The notes under the pieces: generated by a model
What the model was told of the DNA's origin: nothing
What the model saw: only the letters and a program-made list of their open reading frames with translations
Databases searched by the model: none
Position numbers and translations under genes: made by a program
Part shown: piece by piece, positions 1 through 12,108 of the stretch
Layout of the letters: each line of letters opens with the position of its first letter
Numbering within the stretch: the stretch's first letter is position 1
Source: Balanoglossus misakiensis
Taxonomy: Eukaryota; Hemichordata
Direction: 5' to 3'
DNA length: 64,000 nucleotides
Assembly (NCBI GenBank): GCA_040954595.2
Contig: CM082577.2
Location: 19,716,001-19,780,000, forward strand

Positions 1-607
1 TGACATGGACCAGTATAGCGTAAACATTTTCTGCTCATATTAAGCGTGACCTCACGTGACCTTTGACCTACTTTTCCACATCTCAGCATCCACAGCACAT
101 ACACCCTTGGCATTTGGAGTGATAGAACAACTAATGCAGTAATTAAATATGCACAAATCTATCTCCAGGCGAACCAATAGGGCTAGTAGTGTCTCGAAAC
201 CCGCTTATTGCTGTTCACAGCTATATTTTATTATTATCATCATCATCATCATCAACAACAATAACAACAACAACATTTCCTACGCCCCCTGTGAAATACA
301 TGTATATTCATACTTTCTGAGACAACACCAAACAAACAAACGCGACGAGGAACAGACTACTACCGTAGCGCAGTTAGTGCAGGTGACTGATGTTGACGTA
401 CCCCGGTGATGTACATGTGAAGTGAACAGACAGTTTTCAAATTCGTCGGCTATTTGTACAAATATCTCAGCTCCTGCACATCAAGGAAACATTTTGTAGT
501 GAAACAGTTATAGCGCAGCACGGGCCGCTCGCGTAGCGAGCACTTTAGATAGCGCGTGTACGATAATGAGGGATTTATATGGGAAATAGAATGTATATCT
601 CTATACC
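1..607. other. non-coding flank, no gene seen
   Basis: No supported exon. There is a short run of ATC and AAC repeats around 232-275. Short open frames here lack splice context or homology. Confidence 0.5.
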
Positions 608-609
608 TA

Positions 610-1428
610 CAGTGCAGCTTAGGAATAGCTTTCCAATTTGCTAACAACTTGCTGACATGGTGTTTATAATGCGTCAGCACAGTGTTAGCTCATGTGTTAC
701 AAAGGTGTGAATCTGCTGGCCCTGGCACTTGGCATTGTTCAGTGTTAGCATGTGCTACAAAGGTGTTAAACCTTGGCGCACCCTATTGTTTTTTGGCACA
801 CAGTGTTAGCCTGTGTGTTCCAAGTGTTACAAAGGTGTGAATCTGTTGGCCCTGGCACTTGACATTGTTCAGTGTTAGCATGTGCTACAAAGGTGTTAAA
901 CCTTGGCGCACCCTATTGTTTTTTGGCACACAGTGTTAGCCCATGTGTCACAAGTGTTACAAAGGTGTGAATCTGTTGGCCCTGGCACTTGGCATTGTTC
1001 AGTGTTAGCATGTGCTACAAAGGTGTTAAACCTTGGCGCACCCTATTGTTTTTTGGCACACAGTGTTAGCCTGTGTGTTCCAAGTGTTACAAAGGTGTGA
1101 ATCTGTTGGCCCTGGCACTTGACATTGTTCAGTGTTAGCATGTGCTACAAAGGTGTTAAACCTTGGCGCACCCTATTGTTTTTTGGCACACAGTGTTAGC
1201 CCATGTGTCACAAGTGTTACAAAGGTGTGAATCTGTTGGCCCTGGCACTTGGCATTGTTCAGTGTGAAACCTTGGCGCACCCTATTGTTTTGGCACACCC
1301 CAGTTAAACACAAGGCCAATAGGTGCTAATTAGAGCGCCAATAGGGTGCTAACCCAGAGTTGACCCAGTGTTTAAACAGAGTTGACCCAGTGTTGGTGCA
1401 GGCGGAAAGCTATTCCTAAGCTTCACTG
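610..1428 (+). mobile_element. Tc1/mariner-like MITE carrying a minisatellite (left copy)
   Basis: The ends are inverted: CAGTGCAGCTTAGGAATAGC at the left and GCTATTCCTAAGCTTCACTG at the right. Both are flanked by TA, the target duplication of the Tc1/mariner superfamily. No transposase frame is present, so it is non-autonomous. The interior is a 130-bp tandem repeat. A second copy in opposite orientation lies at 62607-63143. Confidence 0.7.
684..1310 (+). repeat. 130-bp minisatellite with a dimeric higher-order pattern
   Basis: The phrase ccttggcgca recurs at 771, 901, 1031 and 1161, an exact 130-bp period. Two variants alternate: units with ctgtgtgttcc and cttgacatt swap with units with ccatgtgtcac and cttggcatt. 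This gives a 260-bp higher-order repeat. The last unit is shortened. Confidence 0.85.
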
Positions 1429-1430
1429 TA

Positions 1431-2095
1431 TGTACGAGTTTGAAAAGTGCGTCCTGTATCTATGGGGGCATCCATTAATTTTGATCTCTTCCTTAAAACG
1501 TAAAACCAATGTCCTTATTCATCGCAAATCCTACTCAGAAATGTACACCGACCACAAGACCATCAAAGATGGTGGAAAATTAAGTTGGAAAATGAAATTT
1601 AGTGGCTTTTCTGGGCACTTTCTGGACCGTTTTCGAGAGCCCGATGGTCGGCGCCATATTGAATCACGTGAGATCGAAATCACGCCAAATTTCGCAATAC
1701 TTTGAAATTACTTTACGCGTGTAAGGGGCCACCACCAACAACATTTATTCTTTTAGAGCCTAAACATTTAACCACAACAAGATTACCCCAATGACCTTGT
1801 GTGAGAATGAAACCCACTGATAAATAGATAATCTGAAGCTATCAGAGAATGGAACGTCTTTGGCAAAGTATTGCAAAGCCTTCAGTTGACCATCAGAAAG
1901 TTGATGAAGCATGCATGTGGAAAGTGGAGTGTTGACAACAATGTGATTGGGAATATTTCCACGATAGCTTGCTGCGCTCGCACTCAGGTCAAACCTGTTA
2001 CATGTTATATACATGTAACACAAAGTACCAACGGTTCTCTCCCACAGGCCGACTTCTCGTACTGGCCGAGGCCGACTTCTCAGGACATCGGTCCG
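1431..2095. other. non-coding, no gene seen
   Basis: One 107-codon frame on the + strand starts inside the preceding MITE end and shows no recognisable domain, so I do not support it as a gene. Confidence 0.4.
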
Positions 2096-2129
2096 CCATG
2101 TTCGAACAAACATGGCGGATAACTTTGAA

Positions 2130-2370
2130 CACTGACCGGCGAAACTTCAGTGGATTTATCGGGTTTTTAATGGAAGCAGGGCACTTTGATTGAGGGAAAA
2201 TTTGGGCGTCAGAGGTGTTTGGGGGATACGACCGTGCAGTTTTCAAATTTTATCGGAGGTAAGAGTTAAACCACGTAACTGAGTTGACGACAGAAAGTTG
2301 ATTGGGAAATTACACATATGGCCTTGTTGTGGTATGGCTGCGAACACCTCTCAACCTAGCAGTAGGGTTC
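2130..2370 (+). pseudogene. decayed copy of the candidate first exon and donor found at 63764-63994
   Basis: About 240 bp match the reverse complement of roughly 63640-63890. The match runs through a GGAG|GTAAGAG donor (intron from about 2264) and into the following intron. In the frame used at the right-hand locus this copy reaches a stop soon after the shared AKLQWIYR-like motif, so it looks inactivated. The function of the parent is not recognised. Confidence 0.5.
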
Positions 2371-3570
2371 ACAAAGGAAAATTAAAAACTCAAATTAATT
2401 CTAAATTTGTCTATTGTATGTGTTAGGGAGCCCCTACAGATGGCAAAAATGCATACATGTAATTTAAAAATCCACCTTGCCTACAGTCTTATGACTGGAC
2501 CTTCAAGGTTGCCATTTTTGAAGTTTTTCCCATAATTTATGCTAATTTTATGCAGGGTACACCCACACTTTGTGTCATACTACCCATTTCAAAGATACAT
2601 ATATCCAATGTACCAAATGAGTATAGAAGTTGTGATTAGCCTAGGAGAGCCCTATCCAATGATGCACTGGGTTCTGAGAGTGTGCAGGATTTCACTGCAA
2701 GGCCAAGCTGCTGCTGTAGCTGACAAAGCAAAGTCAGTTTTATGAAAGTGAATGAGCAATAATGACACCGGATTGATATATATTACTATGTAGTACATAC
2801 ATTGTAAATGTTGGAAAGACAACCAATTTTGTTGCTGGTTGTGTGATATGTAATTGTATTGATCATAATGGTATACTTATTTGTAAATAAAACCGTTGGT
2901 GCTTAGGTACCGGTATGTCATTTTAGTAAATAAAAGATCTGTGTAGTCCAGAAGGCATAAAATGATCTACCATTGATTACCGAGGTGATGACCAGCGTAG
3001 TTATAATGCAATACCATCAATTGCATAGAATTTATACTGTTAACATGGTTAAAGTTGTTGTAATATTTGGTCCATCCACAGATCATAGTAGTACATGTAA
3101 CACACATTTGCTGTAAAGTATAAAACTGAAGGGCCAATGTTTTTTGTTGACAATAAAGTTATAATTGACTCTTTAGGTGGCTTAAAAGCATAAACTCACT
3201 GGTAGTACCCGCTTGGAGAACGCATCTTAACACAAGATGAAATATGTACACGTTGCAACTTGCTACGTTACCTCTTTTGTTCTCCACAAAAGAAAGTGCT
3301 GCACAGTATAAACAATAAAGAGAACAACGCGTATGTTCTGAAATTAACTCACTTCCGCCTTTCTAAAAACGCGTTGCGCTAGTTTGCGCTACACTTTTGT
3401 CGATATGTAGCGGTCGGAAACGCTAGAATTTTGTATGTATTTTGAAGAGCGCGTTGGTTCAGGTACGCCCTACTTCATTTACATGCCGAAAACGGTGAAA
3501 TTAGCAAATGTTTCCATTTTTCGATACATTTCGCCTCGCCTTTCGAATTCCCGTGTTGTCTCTCCTGTAG
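2371..3570. other. non-coding, AATAAA motifs only
   Basis: No exon is supported. AATAAA motifs occur near 2886, 2929 and 3152 and could mark a 3' end on the + strand, but no coding exon is visible upstream to go with them. Confidence 0.4.
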
Positions 3571-3579
3571 ACAAGAAAC

Positions 3580-4793
3580 CAATCTGATTAAAATCAGATG
3601 TAGGGAACGGCGACTTGGTTTTTTTATGCTGTCGCCTCACACTACATCTGACCAACTCTCAATGGAGATCCCGCTGAACTTTCGCGTTCTGACCCGGCCA
3701 ATCAGATTGCGTGTTATGCTGACTAAAGAATTGCACTGGGAGATGGGAGAAATGTTGTTGTTGACTTCGAGTATCGCACAGAATACAAAAGATTGGCTTT
3801 CTCTTGTGAACAATTACATGTAATCCCATGATATCTTTCTTTGTTTGGCGTCATTGTATGCGAGTGGTTTTCGCAGAGCAGTGAAACGTCGAGCTGTAGC
3901 CATATACAAATGATGAACTGTCGTTGATCATTTATAAACTCTCCTAACAAGTCGTCATGTTCGCCCTCGTAGTCATGCTGCCAGTCGGGAAAATGACGTA
4001 CTTCATGTAAAAGTTTATAAAAAATAAACCAATTTTCACTGCCATGTATCCCAAAACAATTTATGTGACAGATTTTTTAAAAAGAACGCTACCTTCGGCT
4101 AAGGAATGTCAAGTCATAGCTCCGCGTTCAGGTCTGTGTGTTCCCGACGCACCACAGCCCTGCATAAGGCCCCATAGACAAAACTGGTGCGTCTGCGGTC
4201 CGGACCCGGACGCCCGACCGCAGCTTTTTTTGTCGAAATTCGATTTTATCGAGGCAAAATCCTTTCCCTGTCTACTTCAACCGACCCCAAATATGATGCG
4301 ATTAACTTCTTCTAACGTCCGTGTAACGCCGGGAACACACAGACCTGCACGCACAGCTAGTCAGTGCACTCTCGTGTATACAAACGATCGTGGCGACAGA
4401 ATCTCTCCCTGGGACTGCCTTACACAAATATAATCGATTCTCTAACAATTTTACTGCAACTTGTTGCCACGTCTTATACATTTCGTTGACCGGTGGAATA
4501 TAGAGGTTCAGTCGTCACGCTGAACTGGCTCGAAACCATTCCCCACGCTGATTCGACTCTCGCGCCCGGGATATATGTCTGTGGTAGCTCCATGGTAACA
4601 ACCGCAAGGGGCCAGGTCATGTGATTGTGGGTTGCCTATCATTTGCTATAAGGCGCCTTCTGATTGGATTATATTCCCAGTAATTCTCGTAGAGTTCAGC
4701 GGGATCTCCATTGAGAGTTGGTCAGATGTAGTGTGAGGCGACAGCATAAAAAAACCAAGTCGCCGTTCCCTACATCTGATTTTAATCAGATTG
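3580..4793. mobile_element. MULE-like non-autonomous DNA transposon, long inverted ends
   Basis: The element starts CAATCTGATTAAAATCAGAT and ends with its inverse, with inverted arms of roughly 105 bp. It is flanked by a perfect 9-bp duplication, acaagaaac (3571-3579 and 4794-4802). Long arms with a 9-bp duplication are typical of Mutator-like elements. The interior carries sequence shared with the repeats near 20.3, 48.5 and 50.4 kb and has no transposase frame. Confidence 0.75.
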
Positions 4794-4802
4794 ACAAGAA
4801 AC

Positions 4803-5389
4803 ATGACTACACATGGTTTCAAATTTCATGTCAATACGCCCACGCGATTACTCAAAAACGGGAAAATCCCACGACGTGACAGTCGCAAGATGGCGTCCGT
4901 GAAAACAAAAACATATCAAACTGTTCGCAAATTTACGCCAAATCGCGCGCTCCAAAATTTTTACCAACAACAGGAGGTGGAAGTACATGAACTTTTCTTT
5001 GACTATTGCGTTTCAGACCACTGAACTCCGCCGCGATCACCTTTTGAGTAGCAAATCATTTTGGGTCGCAACCCCATGGTGTGGAATAGGAAGGTCCGAC
5101 CTTTGGGATCCCTACCTTGTCCGCGCACTGCGGATCCGCAGTGCAGTTTTACGTACAAAAGTATAGGAACGCCTTGTAGCCCTGGTGGGGCCGACAGCGA
5201 TCACCCAACCCACCAAGGCTACAATTATTGCAGCTACAATGGGACCTAAAAACAGGAAAATCCCACGAGGTGACGGTCGCAAAATGGCGTCTGAACTCCG
5301 CCGCTATAACCTTCTGATTAGCAAACCATTTCGGGTCGCAACCCCATGGTGTGGAATAGGAAGGTCCAACCTTAGCAGCATGCACCGGC
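4803..5389. other. non-coding with a local direct duplication
   Basis: A roughly 35-bp block with gggtcgcaaccccatggtgt is repeated near 5064 and 5334, next to a hairpin element. No gene is supported. Confidence 0.5.
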
Positions 5390-5555
5390 TACAATCATTG
5401 CAGCTGCGATCATTGCTGCAGTTTGCAGCCCCTCCATCTCCCCTGGACGATTTTTGGTTTTGCGGGGAGAGGCCCGCCCTCTCCCCGCAAAACCAAAAAT
5501 CGTCAGGGGAGATGGAGGGGTTGCAAACTGCAGCAACTGCGATCATTGCTAGAGG
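5390..5555. repeat. foldback element (hairpin)
   Basis: Two arms of about 75-80 bp (about 5390-5471 and 5478-5555) are near-perfect inverse complements around the centre gcccgc. They would form a long GC-rich hairpin. Confidence 0.8.
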
Positions 5556-5793
5556 CACAGTAAAGTTAACGTTTTCTTTCAAGAAAATCAACTTCAGCTT
5601 ACCTGTATTTATCACCGGCACAAAGTAACAGAGGCCAATAACCTTGCAAAATCTACCCCGTGGAAACCTTTCTCGGTCTACACTTACTTATAAATGGGCG
5701 CAGCCATCTTTGTAACGATACTGAAGTAAGACTCGGATTCGATTTCGGTTTCGGATTCGGATTCGAGTTCGAGAGACTGACGGTAGTTATTAA

Positions 5794-6901
5794 GGGACCG
5801 TTCAGTTTTTACGGCCGGGGGGGGCGGCAAAATCCAGGGGGGGGGTCACTTAAATTTTGAAGTCCACAAGGGGGGGGTCATCTGTTTTTTTTTTAAACGT
5901 TTAGGGGGGTCACATACTTTTGCCACCAAACTTTCGCTTTTGAGTCCACAAAATTGCAGTTTCGCACCCTTTATTTTACAAAATTTTCTACACCCACCCC
6001 TTCATTCTCCGCCACATTTCACTTTTTGCTGGTTTGTCTAGCGTACCAGGGCAGAGTGCTTGCCACCCCAACCCCACCGATGATAATACATTTGTATTTA
6101 ACAAAGTGAATACATAAAGGAGAATAATTGTTTAAACCATTTTGCATAACTGATAGTTTCGCGCTGCATCTTCTACATACTAGAAGTTTTATAAATGATG
6201 TCATGGCAAGATGACGCCAAATCTTCTAACTTTGAGTGGAGTGGCAAAAAGTAAAATTGGTCCTCCCAAACATTGAGATAATTTGTTTTTGAGTTCATTA
6301 AAATGCAACTTTGCGCTACATATTTTACAAAATTTTCTTCCACACCCACCCCCTCCATTCTTCGCCACATTGCATTTATTCACTGGTTTGTCTAGTGTAC
6401 CAGGGAAGACTTCTTGCCACCCCATCCCACCAATGCTTACTTTGAGTGAAGTAGCAAAATTAAAATTTGTCCTCCCTAACATTGAGTTAATTTGCTTTTG
6501 AGTTCATTAAATTGCAACTTTGAGCACCGTATTTTATAAAATACGCCCACCCCACTTTTCTTGTTTTACCGATTCTAGCAACTATTGTATTGACTTGTCA
6601 TTTTAATTTGTTCATAAATTTCTTTATTGCATCGATATACTATTATATACTTCAATAATACTTTAAGAAATATATAATTGAGGTGTGAGGAGCCTCATTC
6701 CCTTTATTGCATACAGTGTACATAGGATCAGAACAGCGAATGTTTTGGGCGTGGGGGGGGGTCATCATATTTTTGGGTCTGTCAAAGGGGGGGGGGTCAT
6801 CATTTTTTGGTCCTGGGTGAAGGGGGGGTCGGCCTGATTTTGAGAACCGATGACACAAACTTGCCGGCCCCCACCCCCTGCCGTAATAACTGAACGGTCC
6901 C
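5794..6901. mobile_element. PIF/Harbinger-like MITE, G-tract family B, full copy
   Basis: The inverted ends are GGGACCGTTCAGTTTTTACG and its inverse (one mismatch near the right end). They are flanked by TAA on both sides (5791-5793 and 6902-6904), the TWA duplication of PIF/Harbinger. Long G runs lie just inside the left end and near the right end. Other copies: 14515, 43121 and 53422. No transposase is encoded. Confidence 0.75.
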
Positions 6902-6904
6902 TAA

Positions 6905-7239
6905 GTAAGTTAAGCATTTTCGGGCGACCATCGCTGTTTGGCATCTGCAGTACGAGTATGAATATTTACTCTGCTAAAACACGAATAAATTTGATTAAAA
7001 TCTCTACTTGTTATGTGTGATATTTTTGGCACCCAAAAATTGTTTATCCGTGTCAAAAATTACAAACAATTATCATTTTTTCATTGAAGTATGTTTTTCG
7101 ATGATAATATAATCATGTATGACATGAAAAAAGCAGTGTTCGGGTGCCAAAAATATCATAATAACATGTCGAGAATGTTTGATCAAATGTCCTACTCATG
7201 CACGCGCAATCAGAAGTTGCAAGGGGTCGAATTCCAACC
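6905..7239. other. non-coding, nothing recognised
   Basis: AT-rich. The sequence around 7030 (cacccaaaaatt) and 7145 (gtgccaaaaat) is weakly inverted. No gene. Confidence 0.4.
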
Positions 7240-7240
7240 T

Positions 7241-7319
7241 AGTCTCGGTTACCCAGACGCCTTTGCTTCTTCTTCTGGAGAGCAGCGGAAGAAGCAAAGG
7301 CGTCTGGGTAACCGAGACT
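7241..7319. repeat. 35-bp-arm perfect hairpin
   Basis: agtctcggttacccagacgc and the following 15 bases are inverted at 7285-7319 around a 9-bp loop. Confidence 0.85.
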
Positions 7320-7321
7320 AA

Positions 7322-7947
7322 GTCCAACCCAGAGAGGCCGGAATGGCTGAGGACAGTGTACTATGCCGTGGCCTCTTACAGCATGAGTCAACCAATCCAT
7401 GAAGTATTATGTCTCAGTGGAGTACATTTACATGTACTTCCATGTGTTTTTGTTGATGAGATCATGCTTTGTTTATGAAGTTTCAAATGCAACGTTTTCA
7501 TTTTACATGTATTTTGCATTTCAATTCCCACGGTGCAGTGGTGGTCATATTCTATGGCGGCAAAGCGTTATAATTTTACGATTCAAACTTGCAGGTGCAC
7601 TCATTTTGGGTACTAAGGGTTTAAAATGCTTTTAGATACACAAACTTCCGTGTATACATCTGATGAAGGGCATAGGCCTAATACGCTTCAGTAAATGTTT
7701 AGGGATTACATGTATTTATTACACTAAGTTTGGTCGATAACGCGTCGTATTCAAGTGATGTCCGTATTTTGACGAGTTGCATGTAATAAACCCTTTATCA
7801 TACATGCATACCTATAAAACGGTACGATTTGCTAAAATGCGCCGAGAAAAAAAAATTCACGGCCAGAAATTTGAACCGGGAGCCCTGCGATCACCGCAGT
7901 AGCGCATAGCCAAGTATGACAGGGCGATGCGATCAGGTGATCAACGA
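7322..7947. other. non-coding, no gene seen
   Basis: Short overlapping frames only, with no domain or splice support. Confidence 0.4.
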
Positions 7948-8170
7948 CAGGGGGCGCTCCCTCCGTGCTTTTATCATGCGTGTTTTTGTTTGTTGTTGTT
8001 TATTGGCATAATAAACAAATAAAATATTTATTTATTTATTTATTTATTTATTAATATATATGGTTTGCTTGTTGACATGTTGGGGTTAGGGTATACTTAA
8101 CGGTTAGGGTAATAGTGTTGGCATTTTTTCAATCCATGGCAGCACTCCCAATCCCAACACTAACCCTAAT
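7948..8170 (+). repeat. dispersed short repeat H (GGGGGCGCTCCCTCCGTG family)
   Basis: It begins agggggcgctccctccgtg, contains a TTTA run at about 8022-8055 and TTAGGG-like motifs, and ends near ggcagcactccc. Related copies lie at about 14240-14455 and 15165-15345 in the opposite orientation. It is probably a MITE or SINE; no tRNA-like promoter was recognised. Confidence 0.5.
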
Positions 8171-9140
8171 CATTGAACCACTGAGTCAAGTGATGATTTC
8201 AGCGCGTTCTCAAAAATAGTTCGAGACACGGAGTGAAAAAATTATTCGGTATTTTCACTCGGTGAAAATACCGGCTAATATCTTCACTGCCGATAACATT
8301 GCGATTCACTTTCGTAATTTAGCGTGGTATTTCTCCCGAAAACATACTAAGTCAAAATACAAACAATGAAATTCCACACATCGCTGCTGTTGCGTAGTGG
8401 TTCGCTTCTAAAAAAAGTTTTTATAAAGTACTGACATTAATGAAAATAGGACAACAATGTAGCATGACGTCAGAGCAAACATCGGATGTTTTGTCGAATA
8501 GATCGTATTAAGTGCATTCTATAAACTCTGTCACAGATGTGTTGTGCATATTTATATATTGTGATAAATATTCATGGTTGCCGACAGGAGCTGTCGTCAG
8601 CCACCAGTTAGCGGCTGTGACAGGGCTGTGATTGTCTGTGACGTAGGTCGTCGATCAAGTCTACTTGGTCGTGAGGTCCTTCTCGAAGACTTGTTTTCAG
8701 CTTGGTAACCCTGGCGTAGAGGTGTTTATAAGGTAAATATATATATTTTTTTCAAGAAATTCGACACTTTCATATTACAGTGATTTAAACTGAATGTTTT
8801 TTTACTCGACATAGGTAATCTGTCAAATTCATCAAATGCTCTGAGACACAAAACTTTTATTTTAACATTTTGGAGTTAAGCTAATTTTAAGAATGCCTGC
8901 AACGAGGTATTTAAGGAACTGGTGGTCATTAAACACTGGTTGGTTGCAAAGATCTTGGTGAAATTGTGTTTGTTTCATGAAATTGCATTTACTGTTAGAC
9001 GCCCAGTGGCAAAGCGGATTATAAAATAATGTATTCAACATAGAAATGACAGCTTGTGTACATATAGCACGGATAGAATGGCATCCAACGGAAGCATATT
9101 AGCGGGGCAATTTTAGACTGGTTGCATGAGCAGAAAAAAA
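8171..9140. other. non-coding, no gene seen
   Basis: About 1 kb with no supported exon or recognised repeat apart from short AT-rich runs. Confidence 0.4.
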
Positions 9141-9144
9141 ACTC

Positions 9145-9349
9145 GGATCTGGTTCTCTTAGTGGACACGACTATACCCCATGGCAACGATACCATGGCAA
9201 TGAGGGTGAGTTAGGGTTAGGGTTAGGAGGGTTAGGGGTGGCAATGTGAGGGTGAATTTAACCCTAACCCTAACCCTCCTAACCCTAACCCTAAAAAACC
9301 ATATTATCGCCCGTGGAGTATAGTCGTGTCCACTAAGAGAACCAGATCC
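9145..9349. mobile_element. foldback element enclosing inverted telomeric repeats
   Basis: The outer arms 9145-9175 and 9319-9349 are perfect inverse complements (ggatctggttctcttagtgg onward). Inside, TTAGGG repeats (9211-9238) face CCCTAA repeats (9261-9293), including a shared ttaggaggg variant. No coding capacity. Confidence 0.75.
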
Positions 9350-9364
9350 AAAAACTCGTTATCT

Positions 9365-9444
9365 GTTAGCTCCTTCAGATGAAGTTTAGATTAATAGATT
9401 GGTCGACATTAATGTCCGTTAGTGCGTCCCCAGTCAATTACTGG
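9365..9444. repeat. 80-bp direct repeat, copy 1
   Basis: The sequence from gttagctccttcagatgaag to tcaattactgg is repeated essentially identically at 10057-10136. The 612 bp in between contain no gene. Confidence 0.85.
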
Positions 9445-10056
9445 GAAATGCTTGAACCAATTTCATGAAAACTTGTTACAAGGCAAAAAACAATAAAGTA
9501 CATGATGCACCCTGATTGATCGCCGTCAGATGGCTATTTTTTACGTTATTTTCATGTCAAAAGCCGGCATTACACAGACATGCCAGAACGGGGATCCTTC
9601 AAAATAAGGACTATTTACAATGACGTACATATACACGTCAATTTGTGTTTGCGAACTGATTTCATTCGAAATTCGTACGAGGACAATATACTTTTACTTA
9701 AAGTTGACATCTAGTATGCCTTGGGGTAGACATCTTTCTGTGAATTCTTCATGTCCAGAGATTTTCCTCAAACACGCTTCAAGTGATGGCTGGCAACTGT
9801 TTTTTTATGAGATTACAAACTCATGAATTATAACTAGAATGGTTAAAGAACACATTTCTATATTGATGTTTTGCTCTTGACAACATATTATTATGTTATC
9901 AATTTTTCGACAATACAGTGTCATCCCGCCCATATTTCTTATTCATGTCCATTTCTGTAGTTTCATCAAGCGACTACTTAGAATATACACAGGGCGTCTC
10001 TATGAACATAGTGTATAGTTTACAATAAAAAATAACGTCGAGTGACACGGAATACC

Positions 10057-10136
10057 GTTAGCTCCTTCAGATGAAGTTTAGATTAATAGATTGGTCGACA
10101 TTAATGTCCGTTAGTGCGTCCCCAGTCAATTACTGG
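10057..10136. repeat. 80-bp direct repeat, copy 2
   Basis: Second copy of the block at 9365-9444. A CT-rich run with C tracts follows at 10188-10218. Confidence 0.85.
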
Positions 10137-10218
10137 AAAATTACAAAAAAATCTAAGAAGTGGAGTCGAGTGACCTTACGTAAACCTCTCTCTCTCTCCC
10201 CCCTCTCTCTCTCCCCCC

Positions 10219-12038
10219 TACAGACAGGAGATGTTGGCATCACAAATTTGGCTCATATAGGTAGGTTGTGTGTTTTCAATTAGCGGTAACATTGTAACAT
10301 CATTACTTTTTAGGTAAACAAGGGGATTGGTTACGATTATTACAAGGCCCGGATCAGCAGAACTTGTTCCAAACAGTCTGAACCCATTTTCATTTCTAAA
10401 AAAGCACCCAATCTTTGCCTGTTAAATTGATACAGATATTTACATATCATGGATTTGTGTGCTTTCTGTCTACAGCTACAACAACACAGCCGTATCTGAA
10501 ATCATACTGTTAAAATTGTAAGTGCAGTGAGGAAAAATAGGGACTCTGATCACTCTACAGGCATCATGATATAGAGTAGAGAGCAAACATGTAATTTGTC
10601 AGTAGTATTCATGGTTTCATAAATCATGAATTAAATCATTTGATTTTTTAAAATGTGCCTATTGCGGCAGACGTCTGACTGACTATCAAGCAAGGTTTCA
10701 ACATAGTGTGCATTTATAATTTAGGCGACATGTGTCGAGAGTCGTGTTCACGTGAACAGAGTGTGATGTACGAAATCAAGCGTGAAAAGTGCTGCGTCAT
10801 GTGGTAATAATCCCTTTTAAAGTTCAGCCATTCATAAATTAATGCACGCTATTTGGGACACACAGATGTCGACCTCTTCAATAGCGGTCATTTTTTATCT
10901 GACAGTCTTCATGGAGAATGCATATGTAAAAAAAAAACGATTTAGATGCATAGTTCTAGCAAGCGCGACATTCTGATAAAGATATTCAACTATATCTGGA
11001 CGTACATTTTGGAAGATTGCTCGTTCGATGCGCTTTCTATCACTCCTTATCGAGAGGCCATTAAGTGAGTGAAAATTCTACCATGCTATTTACTGTCCTA
11101 ATTAATCTCTCCTTTCTGAGGAGCTCTGCTTCACTGACTTCGGTAGTTAATACCTGTGCCTTTCTCGGAAGTATTATATGAATCACGAAGTCTAGATCCA
11201 CCGTCCTGTCAAAAGAGTTCTGAAAATAGACAATGTAAGAAAAATTTTGGTTTCAAATTTGAAATCTTCCCATTATGTCATATATACTTAGTGTACAGAA
11301 TATCTAATTAAACAGATCAAGGTGTACTACTATGCCAACATTTTCTATTGTTTCTTTAATTTCCAAGTTTACTGGATAGATACTGGATAGATCACCACAT
11401 GAGCCCATACCCTTCCTATCCACCGAATCAAAAATAAATGAAAGTCCCTGAAAACACACCACCACACACCTAATATGGGCGACGCCATAATATAATTTCA
11501 CAGATTGGCGGTATCTGCTTTTTAAGGCAACTGGGACACTATATCATGGTAAAACAATTAATCATTAAACTGCTACGGAAATATCTTTATCCGTTGTTGG
11601 GTACTGTGCTTCAAAAATGGACTCTGCGTTTAGTAGACCTTATAGTTCATAGCAAGACAAAGAACTATTTCGTATAATTAATACCGTCCGACATATGACC
11701 AAAAGTGACGATTATTTAACCCTTCCACTACCATGTTTTGGTCAAAATCAGTTATTTTCTATGGTCAACTTGGAACTCCAAAAGAGGAACATTGACACAG
11801 AACATAGTCATCAGAATCCATGTTGTTTGAAAAATAACTGTACATGATTATATTATAATTATTATACATGTTCTCATTGTAGGTTGACTGAAATCTATGT
11901 TGTGCCGAAGATATTATGCATGTCTGCGAAATTTAAAGTGACACTCCACTTTGTGAATTCAGTTAAATTGGTTGCCATTGCCCTATCCATTTATGTTGAT
12001 GAAACTAATTTGTGTAATTACTGCATGTTGTATTACAG
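10219..12038. other. non-coding, possibly upstream region of the defensin-like gene
   Basis: No coding exon is supported. The promoter and any further 5' exons of the + strand gene should lie here, but I cannot point to a start site. Confidence 0.35.
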
Positions 12039-12108
12039 AAGTAACGGGTTTCAAGAAGAATCTGCGCAAAACTAAAGTTCAATCACTAATTAGGGTCTTT
12101 TGATTCAG
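12039..12108 (+). other. candidate 5' untranslated exon of the ten-domain gene
   Basis: A 70-bp segment is bounded by a good acceptor (tgtattacag) and a good donor (gattcag|gtaagt). The next downstream exon opens with an acceptor five bases before the ATG, so an upstream non-coding exon is required and this is the best candidate seen. Transcript evidence is lacking. Confidence 0.35.

Noticed and set aside
684-1310. CRISPR-like regular repeats
   Set aside because: Units are 130 bp, contiguous with no unique spacers, inside a eukaryotic MITE.
2539-2745. 68-codon frame near AATAAA motifs as a terminal exon
   Set aside because: No upstream exon joins it and no homology is recognised.
8087-8170. 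TTAGGG-like motifs as a true chromosome end
   Set aside because: Only a few imperfect units inside dispersed repeat H, with ordinary sequence on both sides.
10224-10260. 37-bp segment between cctacag and g|gtaggt as a 5' exon
   Set aside because: Very short and follows a CT/C-rich microsatellite that mimics a polypyrimidine tract.
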